Made by a program: the position numbers and the translations under genes. The notes under the pieces are model-generated. The model ran no database searches. It was not told the DNA's origin and worked only from the letters and a program-made list of their open reading frames with translations. From Bradyrhizobium sp. CCGB01 (lineage in GTDB: Bacteria > Pseudomonadota > Alphaproteobacteria > Rhizobiales > Xanthobacteraceae), in contig NZ_JANADK010000001.1 of the NCBI RefSeq assembly GCF_024199795.1, positions 7,812,001-7,876,000 of the forward strand: a stretch of 64,000 nucleotides of DNA, read 5' to 3'. Numbering within the stretch: position 1 is the stretch's first letter; each line of letters opens with the position of its first letter. Shown here in pieces: positions 44,898 through 53,011 of this stretch.

Positions 44898-45602
44898 TTA
44901 CCGGCGCGCCTCGTCCAGACGTTCGCTCCATGCCGCAATCCGCGTCTCGATCACGGTCTGATCGGCGACGACGCGGACTTCGAATGTCTCGGCGGCCTCG
45001 TACTCGATGCCCGTGCGCCTGCTAGCCTCGAGCTGCGTCCGCACGAGGTCGAGCAGCTCACCCGGGCCGGTGATCTTGAACACCGGCACCGGCGAATTGC
45101 CGGTCAGCGCCGCGATCTGCTCGACCAGCGATCCGATCGCCTTGTCGCGGACCGCATCGGCGAGGAAGGGCAGCAATATGCGCGCGACCGAGCTTGCGAT
45201 GTTGGTCTCGATCTCGCGGCAAGCCGACTCGAAGCCGCCGACGATCGCGACCGCCTGCTGGTCGGACCATTTGGCACGCTCCTCGCCGAGCCGGATCGCG
45301 CTGCGGACGCGCTCCTCGGCAACCCTGGCATCGCCTTCGGCAACACCGGCGGCGTGGCCGCGACGATAAGCGTCTTCCAGGAGATTGACCGGCGGAGCTT
45401 CTGCCTCGGGCGCCGGAAGCGGCGACTGAAGCTGCGGCTGCGATTGAGCCTGACGCTGCGGCTGGGCCTGAGGCTGCGGCTCGCGCCGGAGCTCCTTCGG
45501 CCGCGTCAGCACGTCCTGGATCTTGGGCGGCGGAGGCGGCGGTGCCTTGGCCCGGCCGTTCGCATCGAATTGCGTCAGGAGTTTTCCGATTGCCGCGTTC
45601 AT
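44898..45602 (-). CDS. FliH-like export apparatus protein
   Basis: The 234-aa protein has a Pro/Gln-rich N-terminus (a run of prolines near residue 22, then Q-P-Q repeats to about residue 60) and a helical middle with GHAAGVAEGDARVAEERVRS, a small-residue/Glu pattern like the FliH stalk. The C-terminal globular domain contains ARILLPFLADAVRDKAIGSL. The position between fliF and motB and the start overlapping the fliF stop by 4 bp fit FliH, the partner of the FliI ATPase. Similarity by eye is moderate. Confidence 0.72.
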   Translation of the reverse strand: MNAAIGKLLTQFDANGRAKAPPPPPPKIQDVLTRPKELRREPQPQAQPQRQAQSQPQLQSPLPAPEAEAPPVNLLEDAYRRGHAAGVAEGDARVAEERVRSAIRLGEERAKWSDQQAVAIVGGFESACREIETNIASSVARILLPFLADAVRDKAIGSLVEQIAALTGNSPVPVFKITGPGELLDLVRTQLEASRRTGIEYEAAETFEVRVVADQTVIETRIAAWSERLDEARR

Positions 45603-47227
45603 GCTGCCTCCTCGCGTCGCATCCAGTCTTTAAGGATTGCTGCCGCCTGCATCTGATCGAGACGGACGATCTGCTCCAGGCGCTTCTGCGGCGTCCGCTG
45701 CATCTTGCCCTCGAGGTCTTCGACGAGGTTGAGCTCGGGATCCTGACTTTCAGCCAATGCAAGGGCCGTGGCAGCTTCGAGCTCGGCAGCTTCAGCCGCC
45801 TCGGTCTGCTCCTGCGCCGCGCGATGGGTCAGGATGCCGTTGACCGCCGGCCGAAGGCCGAACCAGACCAGCATCGAAGCAACGGCCAGGATGGTCACCG
45901 CGTTGATGACGCTGCCGAGCTGCTTGTTGATCATCTCGACGAAGCTGATCGGCGGCACCGGAGCAAGCTCGCGCGAGCCTTCGACGAAGTCGACGGCCGT
46001 GACCTGGATCTGGTCGCCGCGCTGCTTGTCCAGTCCGCCGGCGGTCGCCGCGAGCGCGCTGATCTCGGCGAGCTTGCTGTCGACGATGGCCTGGTTGCTC
46101 TTGTCGCCGAGATCGGCGACGAGCCGCGCGCGGTTGACCAGCACAGCGATGAAGAGCTTCTTGACCGAATAGCCGTCGCTCACCGTCGTCGTGGTCTTGG
46201 ATGATACCTCGAAATTGGTGACGTCCTCGCGGCGGGTCTTGTCCTCGCTGGAGTTCTTGCCGCCGCCGGCGTTCACCTGCTGGTCGGGAAGGTTCTGCTG
46301 CACCGTGGTCGGCTGCGAACGGTCCGCGTTCTGCGACGATTCCTTCTCGCGCACGTTCCGGACCGAACGCTCGGCACGGCTCTCCGGGTCGTAGACGGTC
46401 TCGTTGATCTGCCGCTTGTCGGTGGAGAGCTGCGGAGCGACGCTCACCTCGAAATTGTCCAGACCGAGATATGGCGTCAGCGCCTTGCGGATGTTCTCCT
46501 GCACCATCCCGCCGACGGTCTTCTGGAGGCTCGCCATCTTGGTCGGCGCGGCGCTCGCCTCGTCCTCTTCGGCGAGCAGCATCGAACCGTCGGCATCCAG
46601 CACCGTCACCTTGTCGCGGCTCATGCCGGGAATGGCGGCGGCGACGAGATGACGGATCGACTGCGCCGTGCGTGCTTCGATGGCGCCGTCGGTGCGCAGC
46701 ACGACCGATGCGGAGGGCGGCTGCTGCGTCCCGCGGAAAGAGCCGCGCACCGGCAGCACGATATGCACCCGCGCCGCCTTCACGCCCTTCATCAACTGCA
46801 CCGTGCGCGCGATTTCACCTTCCAGCGCCCGGAGCTTGGTGACCTCCTGCATGAACGAGGTCAGGCCGAGCGAGCCGATCTTGTCGAACAGCTCGTAGCC
46901 GGAATTGGCGCTGGTCGGCAGCCCCTTCTCGGCGAGCAGCATCCGCGCCTGCATGGTCTGGCTCGGGCGTACCGAAATGGCGTCGCCGGCCGTACTGACA
47001 TCGAAGGTGATGTTCTGCTCGCGGAGCGCCGCGCCGATGCGCGTCACGTCTTCACGGTTCAGACCGGTATAGAGCGTTTCGAACTCGGGCCGGCTCAGAT
47101 AATAGGCGCCGCCGACGACGGTGACGAGAACGGCAAAACCGATCAATCCCAAGGCCATCAGGCGCCGCGGCCCAAGCTCCAGCAGATTGTTGAGCAGTTG
47201 CTGTACCTGCGCACGACTGAGCAGCAT
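45599..47227 (-). CDS. fliF: MS-ring protein FliF
   Basis: Starts at ATG 47227 (GAGGT upstream); 542 aa. Membrane helices are at about 24-43 and 440-462. The periplasmic part has ETLYTGLNREDVTRIGAALR, LPTSANSGYELFDKIGSLGL and the ring-building GVKAARVHIVLPVRGSF. The C-terminal tail (QKRLEQIVRLDQMQAAAILK) is the FliG-binding segment. It forms the MS ring. It heads the fliF-fliH-like-motB-motC-fliK unit. Confidence 0.96.
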   Translation of the reverse strand: MLLSRAQVQQLLNNLLELGPRRLMALGLIGFAVLVTVVGGAYYLSRPEFETLYTGLNREDVTRIGAALREQNITFDVSTAGDAISVRPSQTMQARMLLAEKGLPTSANSGYELFDKIGSLGLTSFMQEVTKLRALEGEIARTVQLMKGVKAARVHIVLPVRGSFRGTQQPPSASVVLRTDGAIEARTAQSIRHLVAAAIPGMSRDKVTVLDADGSMLLAEEDEASAAPTKMASLQKTVGGMVQENIRKALTPYLGLDNFEVSVAPQLSTDKRQINETVYDPESRAERSVRNVREKESSQNADRSQPTTVQQNLPDQQVNAGGGKNSSEDKTRREDVTNFEVSSKTTTTVSDGYSVKKLFIAVLVNRARLVADLGDKSNQAIVDSKLAEISALAATAGGLDKQRGDQIQVTAVDFVEGSRELAPVPPISFVEMINKQLGSVINAVTILAVASMLVWFGLRPAVNGILTHRAAQEQTEAAEAAELEAATALALAESQDPELNLVEDLEGKMQRTPQKRLEQIVRLDQMQAAAILKDWMRREEAA

Positions 47228-47268
47228 ATGACCTCGTACCAATGCGAACGTATGGGACACTCCGCTGC

Positions 47269-47287
47269 CAACCTTGTCTGAAGGTTG
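47269..47287. promoter_or_regulatory. Hairpin in the fliF leader
   Basis: CAACCTT-gtctg-AAGGTTG is a perfect 7-bp stem with a 5-nt loop, about 42 bp before the fliF start. It may be a leader hairpin or an operator; no other support. Confidence 0.3.
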
Positions 47288-47471
47288 CGCGCGGACACGA
47301 ATGTGTCAGTTCGCAGGCGCGACGTTGCAATTTTACAAGAAGCTCGGCCGACGCGGTCGGTTCGCCGGCAACAACAAGCGGCGCCGGGCGCGTTGGCGCG
47401 CGATCGGCTGCGATGCATTGCACGAGACTGGCGTCAGGAGGTCAATTGCGGGCACATCGTGTGCCACCAAA

Positions 47472-47517
47472 CCCCGCCGTTCATGGCGGGGACCGTGCTC
47501 CCATAGGGAGCACGGTC
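47472..47517 (-). terminator. Double hairpin after the third flagellin gene
   Basis: On the minus strand, GACCGTGCTCC/GGAGCACGGTC (47491-47517) is followed by CCCCGCC/GGCGGGG (47472-47491) and GTTTGG. It starts 19 bp after the flagellin stop. It differs from the terminators of the other two flagellin genes. Confidence 0.75.
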
Positions 47518-47535
47518 ATTGTCGAGGTCAAAAAC

Positions 47536-48444
47536 TTACTTGAACAGCGACAGGATGCTCTGGCTGTTCTGGTTGGCGATCGAGAGCGCCTGCACGCCGA
47601 GCTGCTGCTGGGTCTGGAGCGCCTGGAGGCGGGTCGATTCCGCGTTCATGTCGGCGTCGACGAGCTGGCCGACACCGCGATCCACCGAGTCCATCAGAGT
47701 CTTGACGAACTCCGTGTTGGTCGAGATGCGGTTCTTGACCGCGCCGAGATCGGCGGCGGCGGAGGCCACCGAGTTGATGCCAGCGGTGAGCTGCGCGATG
47801 TAGCCATCGAGCGTGGTCATGTCGGCGGTCGAGTCGGTCAGCGCCGAGATGTTGATCGTGTTGATCGACGCTGGGCCGCTCACCTTGTCCAGGATGCCGG
47901 TCTGGGTCGCGGTATAGAGCGAGTAGTTGGCGATCGTCAGGGTGATGGACCCGATCGTGGGCGTGCCGCTGACGCGCGAGAACGACGACACCAGGTTGAA
48001 GGTCGCCGGCGTGGTCGCGGTCGTGCTCAGCCAGTTCACGCCGTTGAAGGTGGCCGCATCGGCGGTGCCCTTCATCTGCTGCTGAATCTGGGTGATGTCG
48101 GCCTGGATCTTGGCGCGGTCGATACCCGCGGTCTTGGCTTCGACCAGCAGCGCCTGGAGCTTGGTCAGGCCACCGGTCTTGTCGCCGACGACAGCGGTCA
48201 GAGCGGTATATTCGGTATCGACGGTCGCAGCCGACAGACCGAGCGAGTCGGAGACGGCGGAGAGCGCGGCGTTGTCGGCGCGCATCGAGGTTGCGATCGA
48301 CCAGTAGGCGGCGTTGTCCGAAGCAGTCGCAACGCGCTGGCCGGTCGAGATCCGGTTCTGCGTCGTCGCGAGCTGCGAGCTGACGCTCCGCAAGGTCTGG
48401 AGCGCGGTCATTGCGGCAGAATTGGTAAGCAGGCTCGAAGCCAT
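47536..48444 (-). CDS. lafA: Lateral flagellin (third in transcription order)
   Basis: Starts at ATG 48444 behind AAAGGGACG; 302 aa, the size of Bradyrhizobium lateral flagellins. The N-terminal MASSLLTNSAAMTALQTLRS, then TQNRISTGQRVATASDNAAY, and the C-terminal LGVQALSIANQNSQSILSLF are the conserved D0/D1 helices that mediate export and polymerisation. The exposed centre is short. It is nearly identical to the flagellin at 48740-49648, differing at scattered residues. Its leader has the shared structured block and an SD/anti-SD pairing with one wobble. Confidence 0.96.
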   Translation of the reverse strand: MASSLLTNSAAMTALQTLRSVSSQLATTQNRISTGQRVATASDNAAYWSIATSMRADNAALSAVSDSLGLSAATVDTEYTALTAVVGDKTGGLTKLQALLVEAKTAGIDRAKIQADITQIQQQMKGTADAATFNGVNWLSTTATTPATFNLVSSFSRVSGTPTIGSITLTIANYSLYTATQTGILDKVSGPASINTINISALTDSTADMTTLDGYIAQLTAGINSVASAAADLGAVKNRISTNTEFVKTLMDSVDRGVGQLVDADMNAESTRLQALQTQQQLGVQALSIANQNSQSILSLFK

Positions 48445-48534
48445 TCTTGACGTCCCTTTGAAACGGATTGAATTTTTGGGGACATACCGGGCTTGCACCG
48501 GTACGGCAGGGCGGCATCATGCCTTTGGGCGGCG
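48445..48534 (-). promoter_or_regulatory. Structured 5' leader of the third flagellin gene
   Basis: Read on the minus strand, this block contains CAAAGGCATGATGCCGCC, then TACCGG-tgcaagc-CCGGTA, then ATGTCCC (plus 48479-48485). The SD-overlapping GGGACGT follows (plus 48450-48456). ATGTCCC can pair with GGGACGT over 7 bp including one G-U pair, masking the ribosome site. The loop is 22 nt. Confidence 0.7.
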
Positions 48535-48680
48535 GAAATGCAGGCCCAACCTGTCGTAGCGCGACACTAGCGCGCGAAGTTTGCGCGAGGCTTGTGTCTC
48601 TGTGACCGAACCGCAACAAGGTGAGCCAGGTCGAGGCACGCAGTGCCACCCGATCGCGGCTATACCGCGACTAGTGCAGG

Positions 48681-48720
48681 CCAAAATGAAAAGGGCCGCG
48701 CTTCGCGAGAAGCGCGGCCC
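48681..48720 (-). terminator. Rho-independent terminator of the second flagellin gene
   Basis: On the minus strand GGGCCGCGCTTC-tcgc-GAAGCGCGGCCC is a perfect 12-bp stem followed by TTTTCATTTTGG, starting 19 bp after the flagellin stop. The same stem and loop follow the first flagellin gene. Confidence 0.9.
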
Positions 48721-48739
48721 CCTCAGATAGTTTCGAGGC

Positions 48740-49648
48740 TTAGCGGAACAGCGACAGGATGCTCTGGCTGTTCTGGTTGGCGATCGAGAGCGCCTGAACG
48801 CCGAGCTGCTGCTGGGTCTGGAGAGCCTGAAGGCGGGTCGATTCCGCGTTCATGTCAGCGTCGACGAGCTGACCGACACCGCGATCCACCGAGTCCATCA
48901 GGGTCTTGACGAACTCCGTGTTGGTCGAGATGCGGTTCTTGACGGCGCCGAGATCGGCGGCGGCGGAGGCCACCGAGTTGATGCCAGCGGTGACCTGCGC
49001 GATGTAGCCATCGAGCGTGGTCATGTCGGCGGTCGAGTCGGTCAGCGCGGAGATGCTGATCGTGTCGATCGAGGCAGCGCCGCTCACCTTGTCCAGGATG
49101 CCGGTCTGGGTCGCCGTGTAGAGCGAGTAGTTGGCGATCGTCAGGGTGATGGAGCCGATCGTCGGCGTGCCGCCGACGCGCGAGAACGACGACACCAGGT
49201 TGAAGGTCGCCGGCGTGGTCGCGGTCGTGCTCAGCCAGTTCACGCCGTTGAAGGTCGCCGCAGCGGCGGTGCCCTTCATCTGCTGCTGGATCTGGGTGAT
49301 GTCGGCCTGGATCTTGGTGCGGTCGATACCGGCGGTCTTGGCTTCGACCAGCAGCGCCTGGAGCTTGGTCAGGCCGCCGGTCTTGTCGCCGACAACCGCC
49401 GTCAGAGCGGTGTATTCGGTATCGACGGTCGCGGCCGACAGACCGAGCGAGTCGGAGACGGCGGAGAGCGCGGCGTTGTCGGCGCGCATCGAGGTCGCGA
49501 TCGACCAGTAGGCGGCGTTGTCCGAAGCAGTCGCAACGCGCTGGCCGGTCGAAATCCGGTTCTGCGTGGTGGCGAGCTGCGAGCTGACGTTGCGGAGGGT
49601 CTGCAGCGCGGTCATTGCAGACGAGTTGGTGAGCAGACTAGAACCCAT
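48740..49648 (-). CDS. lafA: Lateral flagellin (second in transcription order)
   Basis: Starts at ATG 49648 behind AAAGGGACATC; 302 aa. It begins MGSSLLTNSSAMTALQTLRN and ends with the same helix as its neighbour. It is almost identical in protein and DNA to the 47536-48444 copy, so the pair arose by recent duplication or is kept alike by gene conversion. The upstream block of about 50 bp (plus 49779-49829) is also shared with that copy (48571-48619) and may hold the promoter. Confidence 0.96.
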   Translation of the reverse strand: MGSSLLTNSSAMTALQTLRNVSSQLATTQNRISTGQRVATASDNAAYWSIATSMRADNAALSAVSDSLGLSAATVDTEYTALTAVVGDKTGGLTKLQALLVEAKTAGIDRTKIQADITQIQQQMKGTAAAATFNGVNWLSTTATTPATFNLVSSFSRVGGTPTIGSITLTIANYSLYTATQTGILDKVSGAASIDTISISALTDSTADMTTLDGYIAQVTAGINSVASAAADLGAVKNRISTNTEFVKTLMDSVDRGVGQLVDADMNAESTRLQALQTQQQLGVQALSIANQNSQSILSLFR

Positions 49649-49733
49649 TTTGATGTCCCTTTGGAGATTGAATTGAGTTTGGGGACATACCGGGCTTGCA
49701 CCGGTACGACAGGGCGGCGTCATGCCTTTGGGC
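49649..49733 (-). promoter_or_regulatory. Structured 5' leader of the second flagellin gene
   Basis: Minus-strand order: CCAAAGGCATGACGCCGCC, TACCGG-tgcaagc-CCGGTA stem, ATGTCCC (plus 49682-49688), 22-nt loop, GGGACAT (plus 49653-49659) overlapping the SD. The last two are perfectly complementary over 7 bp. The block is nearly identical to that of the third flagellin gene over its core. Confidence 0.72.
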
Positions 49734-49864
49734 TGCGGAAGAGCGGGTTAGGGCCCAACCTGTCGTAACGACCGCGATAGCACTTGAAGCTTGTGCGAGG
49801 CTTGTGGCTCTGTGGCCCGACCGCAACAGAGAGAGCCGATTTATGGCGTGCGCGCGGCGTCACG

Positions 49865-49902
49865 CCAAACGAAAGGGCCGCGCTTCGCGAGAAGCGCGGC
49901 CC
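49865..49902 (-). terminator. Rho-independent terminator of the first flagellin gene
   Basis: On the minus strand GGGCCGCGCTTC-tcgc-GAAGCGCGGCCC followed by TTTCGTTTGG, 19 bp after the flagellin stop. The stem-loop is identical to that after the second gene, although the coding regions of the two genes are more diverged. Confidence 0.88.
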
Positions 49903-49921
49903 CCTCAGAGAGTGTCGAAGC

Positions 49922-50827
49922 TTAGCGGAACAGCGACAGGATGCTCTGGCTGCTGTTGTTGGCGATCGAGAGCGCCTGCACGCCGAGCTGCTGCTGAACC
50001 TGGAGAGCCGCCAGACGGGTTGACTCCTGGTTCATGTCGGCGTCGACGAGCTGGCCGATACCGCGATCAATCGAGTCCATCAGCGACTTCACGAAGTCCG
50101 TGTTGGTCGAGATACGGGTCTTGACCGCACCGAGATCGGCGGCGGCCGAGGCCACCGAGTTGATCGCCGTGGTGACCTGCGCGATGTAGCCATCGAGCGT
50201 GGTCATGTCGGCCGTCGAGTCGGTCAGCGCGGAGATGCTGATCGTGTTGACCGAAGCCGTGCCGCTCACCTTGTCCAGGATACCGGTCTGGGTCGCGGTG
50301 TAGAGCGAGTAGTTGGCAACCGTCAGGCTGATCGAGCCCGTGGTGGGCGTGCTACCGACGCGGGAGTACGACGACACCAGGCTGAAGGTCGCCGGCGTGG
50401 TCGCAGTCGTGCTCAGCCAGTTCACGCCGTTGAAGGTTGCCGCATCCGCGGTGCCCTTCATCTGCTGCTGGATCTGGGTGATGTCGGCCTGGATCTTGGT
50501 GCGGTCGATACCGGCGGTCTTGGCCTGGACCAGCAGGGACTGGAGCTTGGTCAGACCGGAGCTGCTGTCACCGATGACCGAGGTCAGAGCGGTGTATTCG
50601 GTGTCGACGGTCGCGGCCGACAGACCGAGCGAGTCGGAGACCGCGGAGAGCGCGGCGTTGTCGGCGCGCATCGAGGTTGCGATCGACCAGTAGGCGGCGT
50701 TGTCCGAAGCGGTGGCCACGCGCTGGCCGGTCGAGATCCGGTTCTGCGTGGTGGAGAGTTGCGAACTCACAGACCTCAGGGTCTGGAGTGCGGTCATGGC
50801 GGTCGAGTTCGTAAGCAGGCTTGACAT
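49922..50827 (-). CDS. lafA: Lateral flagellin (first in transcription order)
   Basis: Starts at ATG 50827; 301 aa. It opens MSSLLTNSTAMTALQTLRSV and ends LGVQALSIANNSSQSILSLF. It is the most divergent of the three, with changes such as SSSGLTKLQSLLVQAKTAGI and SLVSSYSRVGSTPTTGSISL. It lies downstream of fliP with its own upstream region containing three TAACCAT-type boxes and the strongest SD/anti-SD pairing. It may be the primary filament subunit, or the first one made. Confidence 0.96.
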   Translation of the reverse strand: MSSLLTNSTAMTALQTLRSVSSQLSTTQNRISTGQRVATASDNAAYWSIATSMRADNAALSAVSDSLGLSAATVDTEYTALTSVIGDSSSGLTKLQSLLVQAKTAGIDRTKIQADITQIQQQMKGTADAATFNGVNWLSTTATTPATFSLVSSYSRVGSTPTTGSISLTVANYSLYTATQTGILDKVSGTASVNTISISALTDSTADMTTLDGYIAQVTTAINSVASAAADLGAVKTRISTNTDFVKSLMDSIDRGIGQLVDADMNQESTRLAALQVQQQLGVQALSIANNSSQSILSLFR

Positions 50828-50925
50828 TGCGTATGTCCCTTTGATGTACGCGTTACATTTTCACGAGGGGACATACCGGGCTTTCACCGGTACGGAGGGG
50901 CGGCATCATGCCTTTGGACTGATGT
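50828..50925 (-). promoter_or_regulatory. Structured 5' leader of the first flagellin gene
   Basis: Minus-strand order: CCAAAGGCATGATGCCGCCC, TACCGG-tgaaagc-CCGGTA stem, GTATGTCCC (plus 50868-50876), 28-nt loop, GGGACATAC (plus 50831-50839) overlapping the AAAGGGAC ribosome site. The two 9-mers are perfectly complementary, the strongest SD-masking helix of the three genes. Confidence 0.75.
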
Positions 50926-51014
50926 GGGTGGGGTCCAACCCGCCGTGCCGCATTGCTAGCACGTCGAATCTTGCTTCGAGATTAAGGGCAGCCTGAATTT
51001 CGTAGCAAAATCAT

Positions 51015-51068
51015 ATGGTTAACATTACCCAACGCTAACCATAAGCCGGTACTTCTCGCTAACCATAA
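51015..51068. promoter_or_regulatory. Cluster of TAACCAT boxes upstream of the first flagellin gene
   Basis: ATGGTTAA (51015-51022, the inverse of TTAACCAT) is followed by two direct copies of GCTAACCATAA at 51034-51044 and 51058-51068, spaced 24 bp start to start. This AT-rich stretch between fliP and the flagellin looks like a set of regulator half-sites. Candidates are CtrA (TTAACCAT half-sites are known) or LafR. Confidence 0.5.
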
Positions 51069-51092
51069 CCAGCCGGCCGGCAATCGCGGCGC

Positions 51093-51833
51093 TTAAGAGA
51101 ACGACCGCACCAGGCCCGAGGCGAGCAGATTCCAGCCGTCGATCAGGACGAAGAACAGCACCTTGAACGGCAGTGCGAGGATCGAAGGCGGCATCATCAT
51201 CATGCCCATCGACATGGTCAGCGTCGCCACGATCATGTCGATGACGAGGAACGGCAGGATGATCAGGAATCCGATCTCGAACGAGCGCCTGAGCTCCGAG
51301 ATCATGAAGGCCGGAATGATCACGCGCAAATCGATGCGCTTGTCGTCGAACTTCTTGCGAAAGCTCTCCGCAGCAAGCGCCTCGAAGGTCTGGAGATCCT
51401 TGTCGCGGACATGAGCCAGCATGAACTCGCGGAACGGATCGGTGATCTTCAGATAGGCTTCTTCCTCCGAGATCTCGTTCTTCATGAGAGGCTGGATGCC
51501 GGTCTCCCAGGCGCGATCGAAGGTCGGAGCCATCACGTAGAAGGTCATGAACAGCGCGAGGCTGATGAGCACCAGATTGGCCGGCGTGGTCTGGAGACCG
51601 AGGCCGGAGCGCAGGAACGACAGCGACACCGCAAATCTCGTGAAGCTCGTCACCATGATGAGCAGGCCCGGCGCCACCGACAGCACCGTGATCAGCGCCA
51701 TCAGCTGGATGATCCGGCCGCTGGTCGAGCCGTTGCCGGGCGGCAGCAGCGAGTTGAGATCCGGAATCTGGGCCAGCGCCACCTCGGGCAGCACGACCAG
51801 AACCAACGCGAGCAGCAGGACTCTCACTCTCAC
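51093..51833 (-). CDS. fliP: Flagellar export gate protein FliP
   Basis: The 246-aa protein has a cleavable-looking N-terminal signal (RVLLLALVLVVLPEVALAQ) and four membrane helices. The conserved LSVAPGLLIMVTSFTRFAVS, then SLGLQTTPANLV-like and IPAFMISELRRSFEIGFLI segments are diagnostic for FliP. It forms the export pore with FliQ and FliR. It overlaps fliL by 4 bp. No terminator is evident before the flagellin downstream. Confidence 0.96.
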   Translation of the reverse strand: MRVRVLLLALVLVVLPEVALAQIPDLNSLLPPGNGSTSGRIIQLMALITVLSVAPGLLIMVTSFTRFAVSLSFLRSGLGLQTTPANLVLISLALFMTFYVMAPTFDRAWETGIQPLMKNEISEEEAYLKITDPFREFMLAHVRDKDLQTFEALAAESFRKKFDDKRIDLRVIIPAFMISELRRSFEIGFLIILPFLVIDMIVATLTMSMGMMMMPPSILALPFKVLFFVLIDGWNLLASGLVRSFS

Positions 51834-52273
51834 TGAATCACCAACGTCTCAATGATCAATTCGCGGATCTTGCCCGACGAGCGGATATTGGCGCGCTCGG
51901 TCAGGTCGTCGCGCAGATGCTGGAGCCCGCGCGATCCCTCGAACTGGCCAACCGATGCCGACCGCAGATAGGTCACGATGTCCTCGCTGATATGGGCGGC
52001 GAGGATGCCGGCATCCTCGTCGCTCATGCTTTCGGTCACCATGGAGGCTTCGACACGGGCCCAGTTGTTGGCCGGCGCGGCGAGATTGGTCACGATCGGG
52101 GACAGTTTCCTCAGCCGCGCGCTGCCGGCGTAGCTCGTGGCAAGGGGCGGCGGCGTGGCGCTCTTCTTCGCGTCGGCGACGCGCTGTGCGGCCGCGAACA
52201 GATGCAGGCCGGCAACCGCGCCCGCGCCGATCGCGATCAGGGTCAGCGCCACAATGGTCGCAATCAGGCGCAT
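51830..52273 (-). CDS. fliL: Flagellar basal-body associated protein FliL
   Basis: I start at ATG 52273 (147 aa); a GTG one codon upstream is also possible. One membrane helix at about 5-27 is followed by a periplasmic domain with LRKLSPIVTNLAAPANNWAR and the C-terminal RANIRSSGKIRELIIETLVI, which agree with FliL. It associates with the stator around the MS ring. It sits between flgH and fliP. Confidence 0.85.
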   Translation of the reverse strand: MRLIATIVALTLIAIGAGAVAGLHLFAAAQRVADAKKSATPPPLATSYAGSARLRKLSPIVTNLAAPANNWARVEASMVTESMSDEDAGILAAHISEDIVTYLRSASVGQFEGSRGLQHLRDDLTERANIRSSGKIRELIIETLVIQ

Positions 52274-52315
52274 CACGTCCCCAGCCCTCGCGGTGCGGCC
52301 CGGCCGGCGCTGCTC

Positions 52316-53011
52316 TCAGAATGGTGCCACGGCGTCATAGATCCGATGTCCCCATCCAGGCTGCTGCACGTCAGACAGATTTCCGCGACCGCCATAGGAC
52401 ACACGCGCCTCGGCGATCTTCTCGTAGGAGATCGTGTTGGTGCGCGAGATATCGCGCGGACGCACGATGCCGCCGACGTTGAGCACGCGCATCTCGGTGT
52501 TGACCTTGAACTCCTGCGATCCGCTGATCATCATATTGCCGTTCGGCAAAACGTCGGTGACGACGGCGGCGATCGACAGCTTGATGTCCTCGGTGCGGTC
52601 GATCTGACCGTTGCCCTTGATCTGGGTGTTGGTGCTGAGATTGGCGTTGGCCGAACCCTTGTCGTTCCATCCGGCGACGTCCATCAGCCAGTCGAGGCCG
52701 AACTTGATCTGCGAATCGCGCGAGCGGTCGGTCTTGTTGTCGAGCTTGGCCTTGTCCTGCATCGAGATGATCACCGTCACGACGTCGCCGGTGCGCCGGG
52801 CGCGGGGATCGCGGTAGAGATCGGTGCCGTCGTCCCAGGTCGAGCGATAGCTGACGGGCGAGCGCAGGCGGGGCGTCACCGGGATCGGATCGGCCTGCGT
52901 CCTCAGGCCGCTTCCGACCGGCGACAAGCGCGGACCGGTCAGGACCTCGGCCGGATCATTGACGCATCCGGCAAGCGACAACAGCGACAGGATGAGGATC
53001 AGATGCTTCAT
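52316..53011 (-). CDS. flgH: L-ring lipoprotein FlgH
   Basis: The 231-aa protein has a lipoprotein signal with the lipobox LAGC (Cys16). The mature part contains YRDPRARRTGDVVTVIISMQ and the C-terminal GGIVRPRDISRTNTISYEKI then ARVSYGGRGNLSDVQQPGWG, all diagnostic for FlgH. It forms the outer-membrane L ring. Confidence 0.96.
   Translation of the reverse strand: MKHLILILSLLSLAGCVNDPAEVLTGPRLSPVGSGLRTQADPIPVTPRLRSPVSYRSTWDDGTDLYRDPRARRTGDVVTVIISMQDKAKLDNKTDRSRDSQIKFGLDWLMDVAGWNDKGSANANLSTNTQIKGNGQIDRTEDIKLSIAAVVTDVLPNGNMMISGSQEFKVNTEMRVLNVGGIVRPRDISRTNTISYEKIAEARVSYGGRGNLSDVQQPGWGHRIYDAVAPF

Noticed and set aside
48571..48640. Sigma-54-like GG-N-GC promoter upstream of the flagellin genes
   Set aside because: The spacing between GG and GC is 11 rather than 10 in both copies, and the rest of the consensus is weak.
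47536..50827. Flagellin triplet as a mobile or repeat element
   Set aside because: The repeated units are complete functional genes with leaders and terminators; no transposase or terminal repeats are present.
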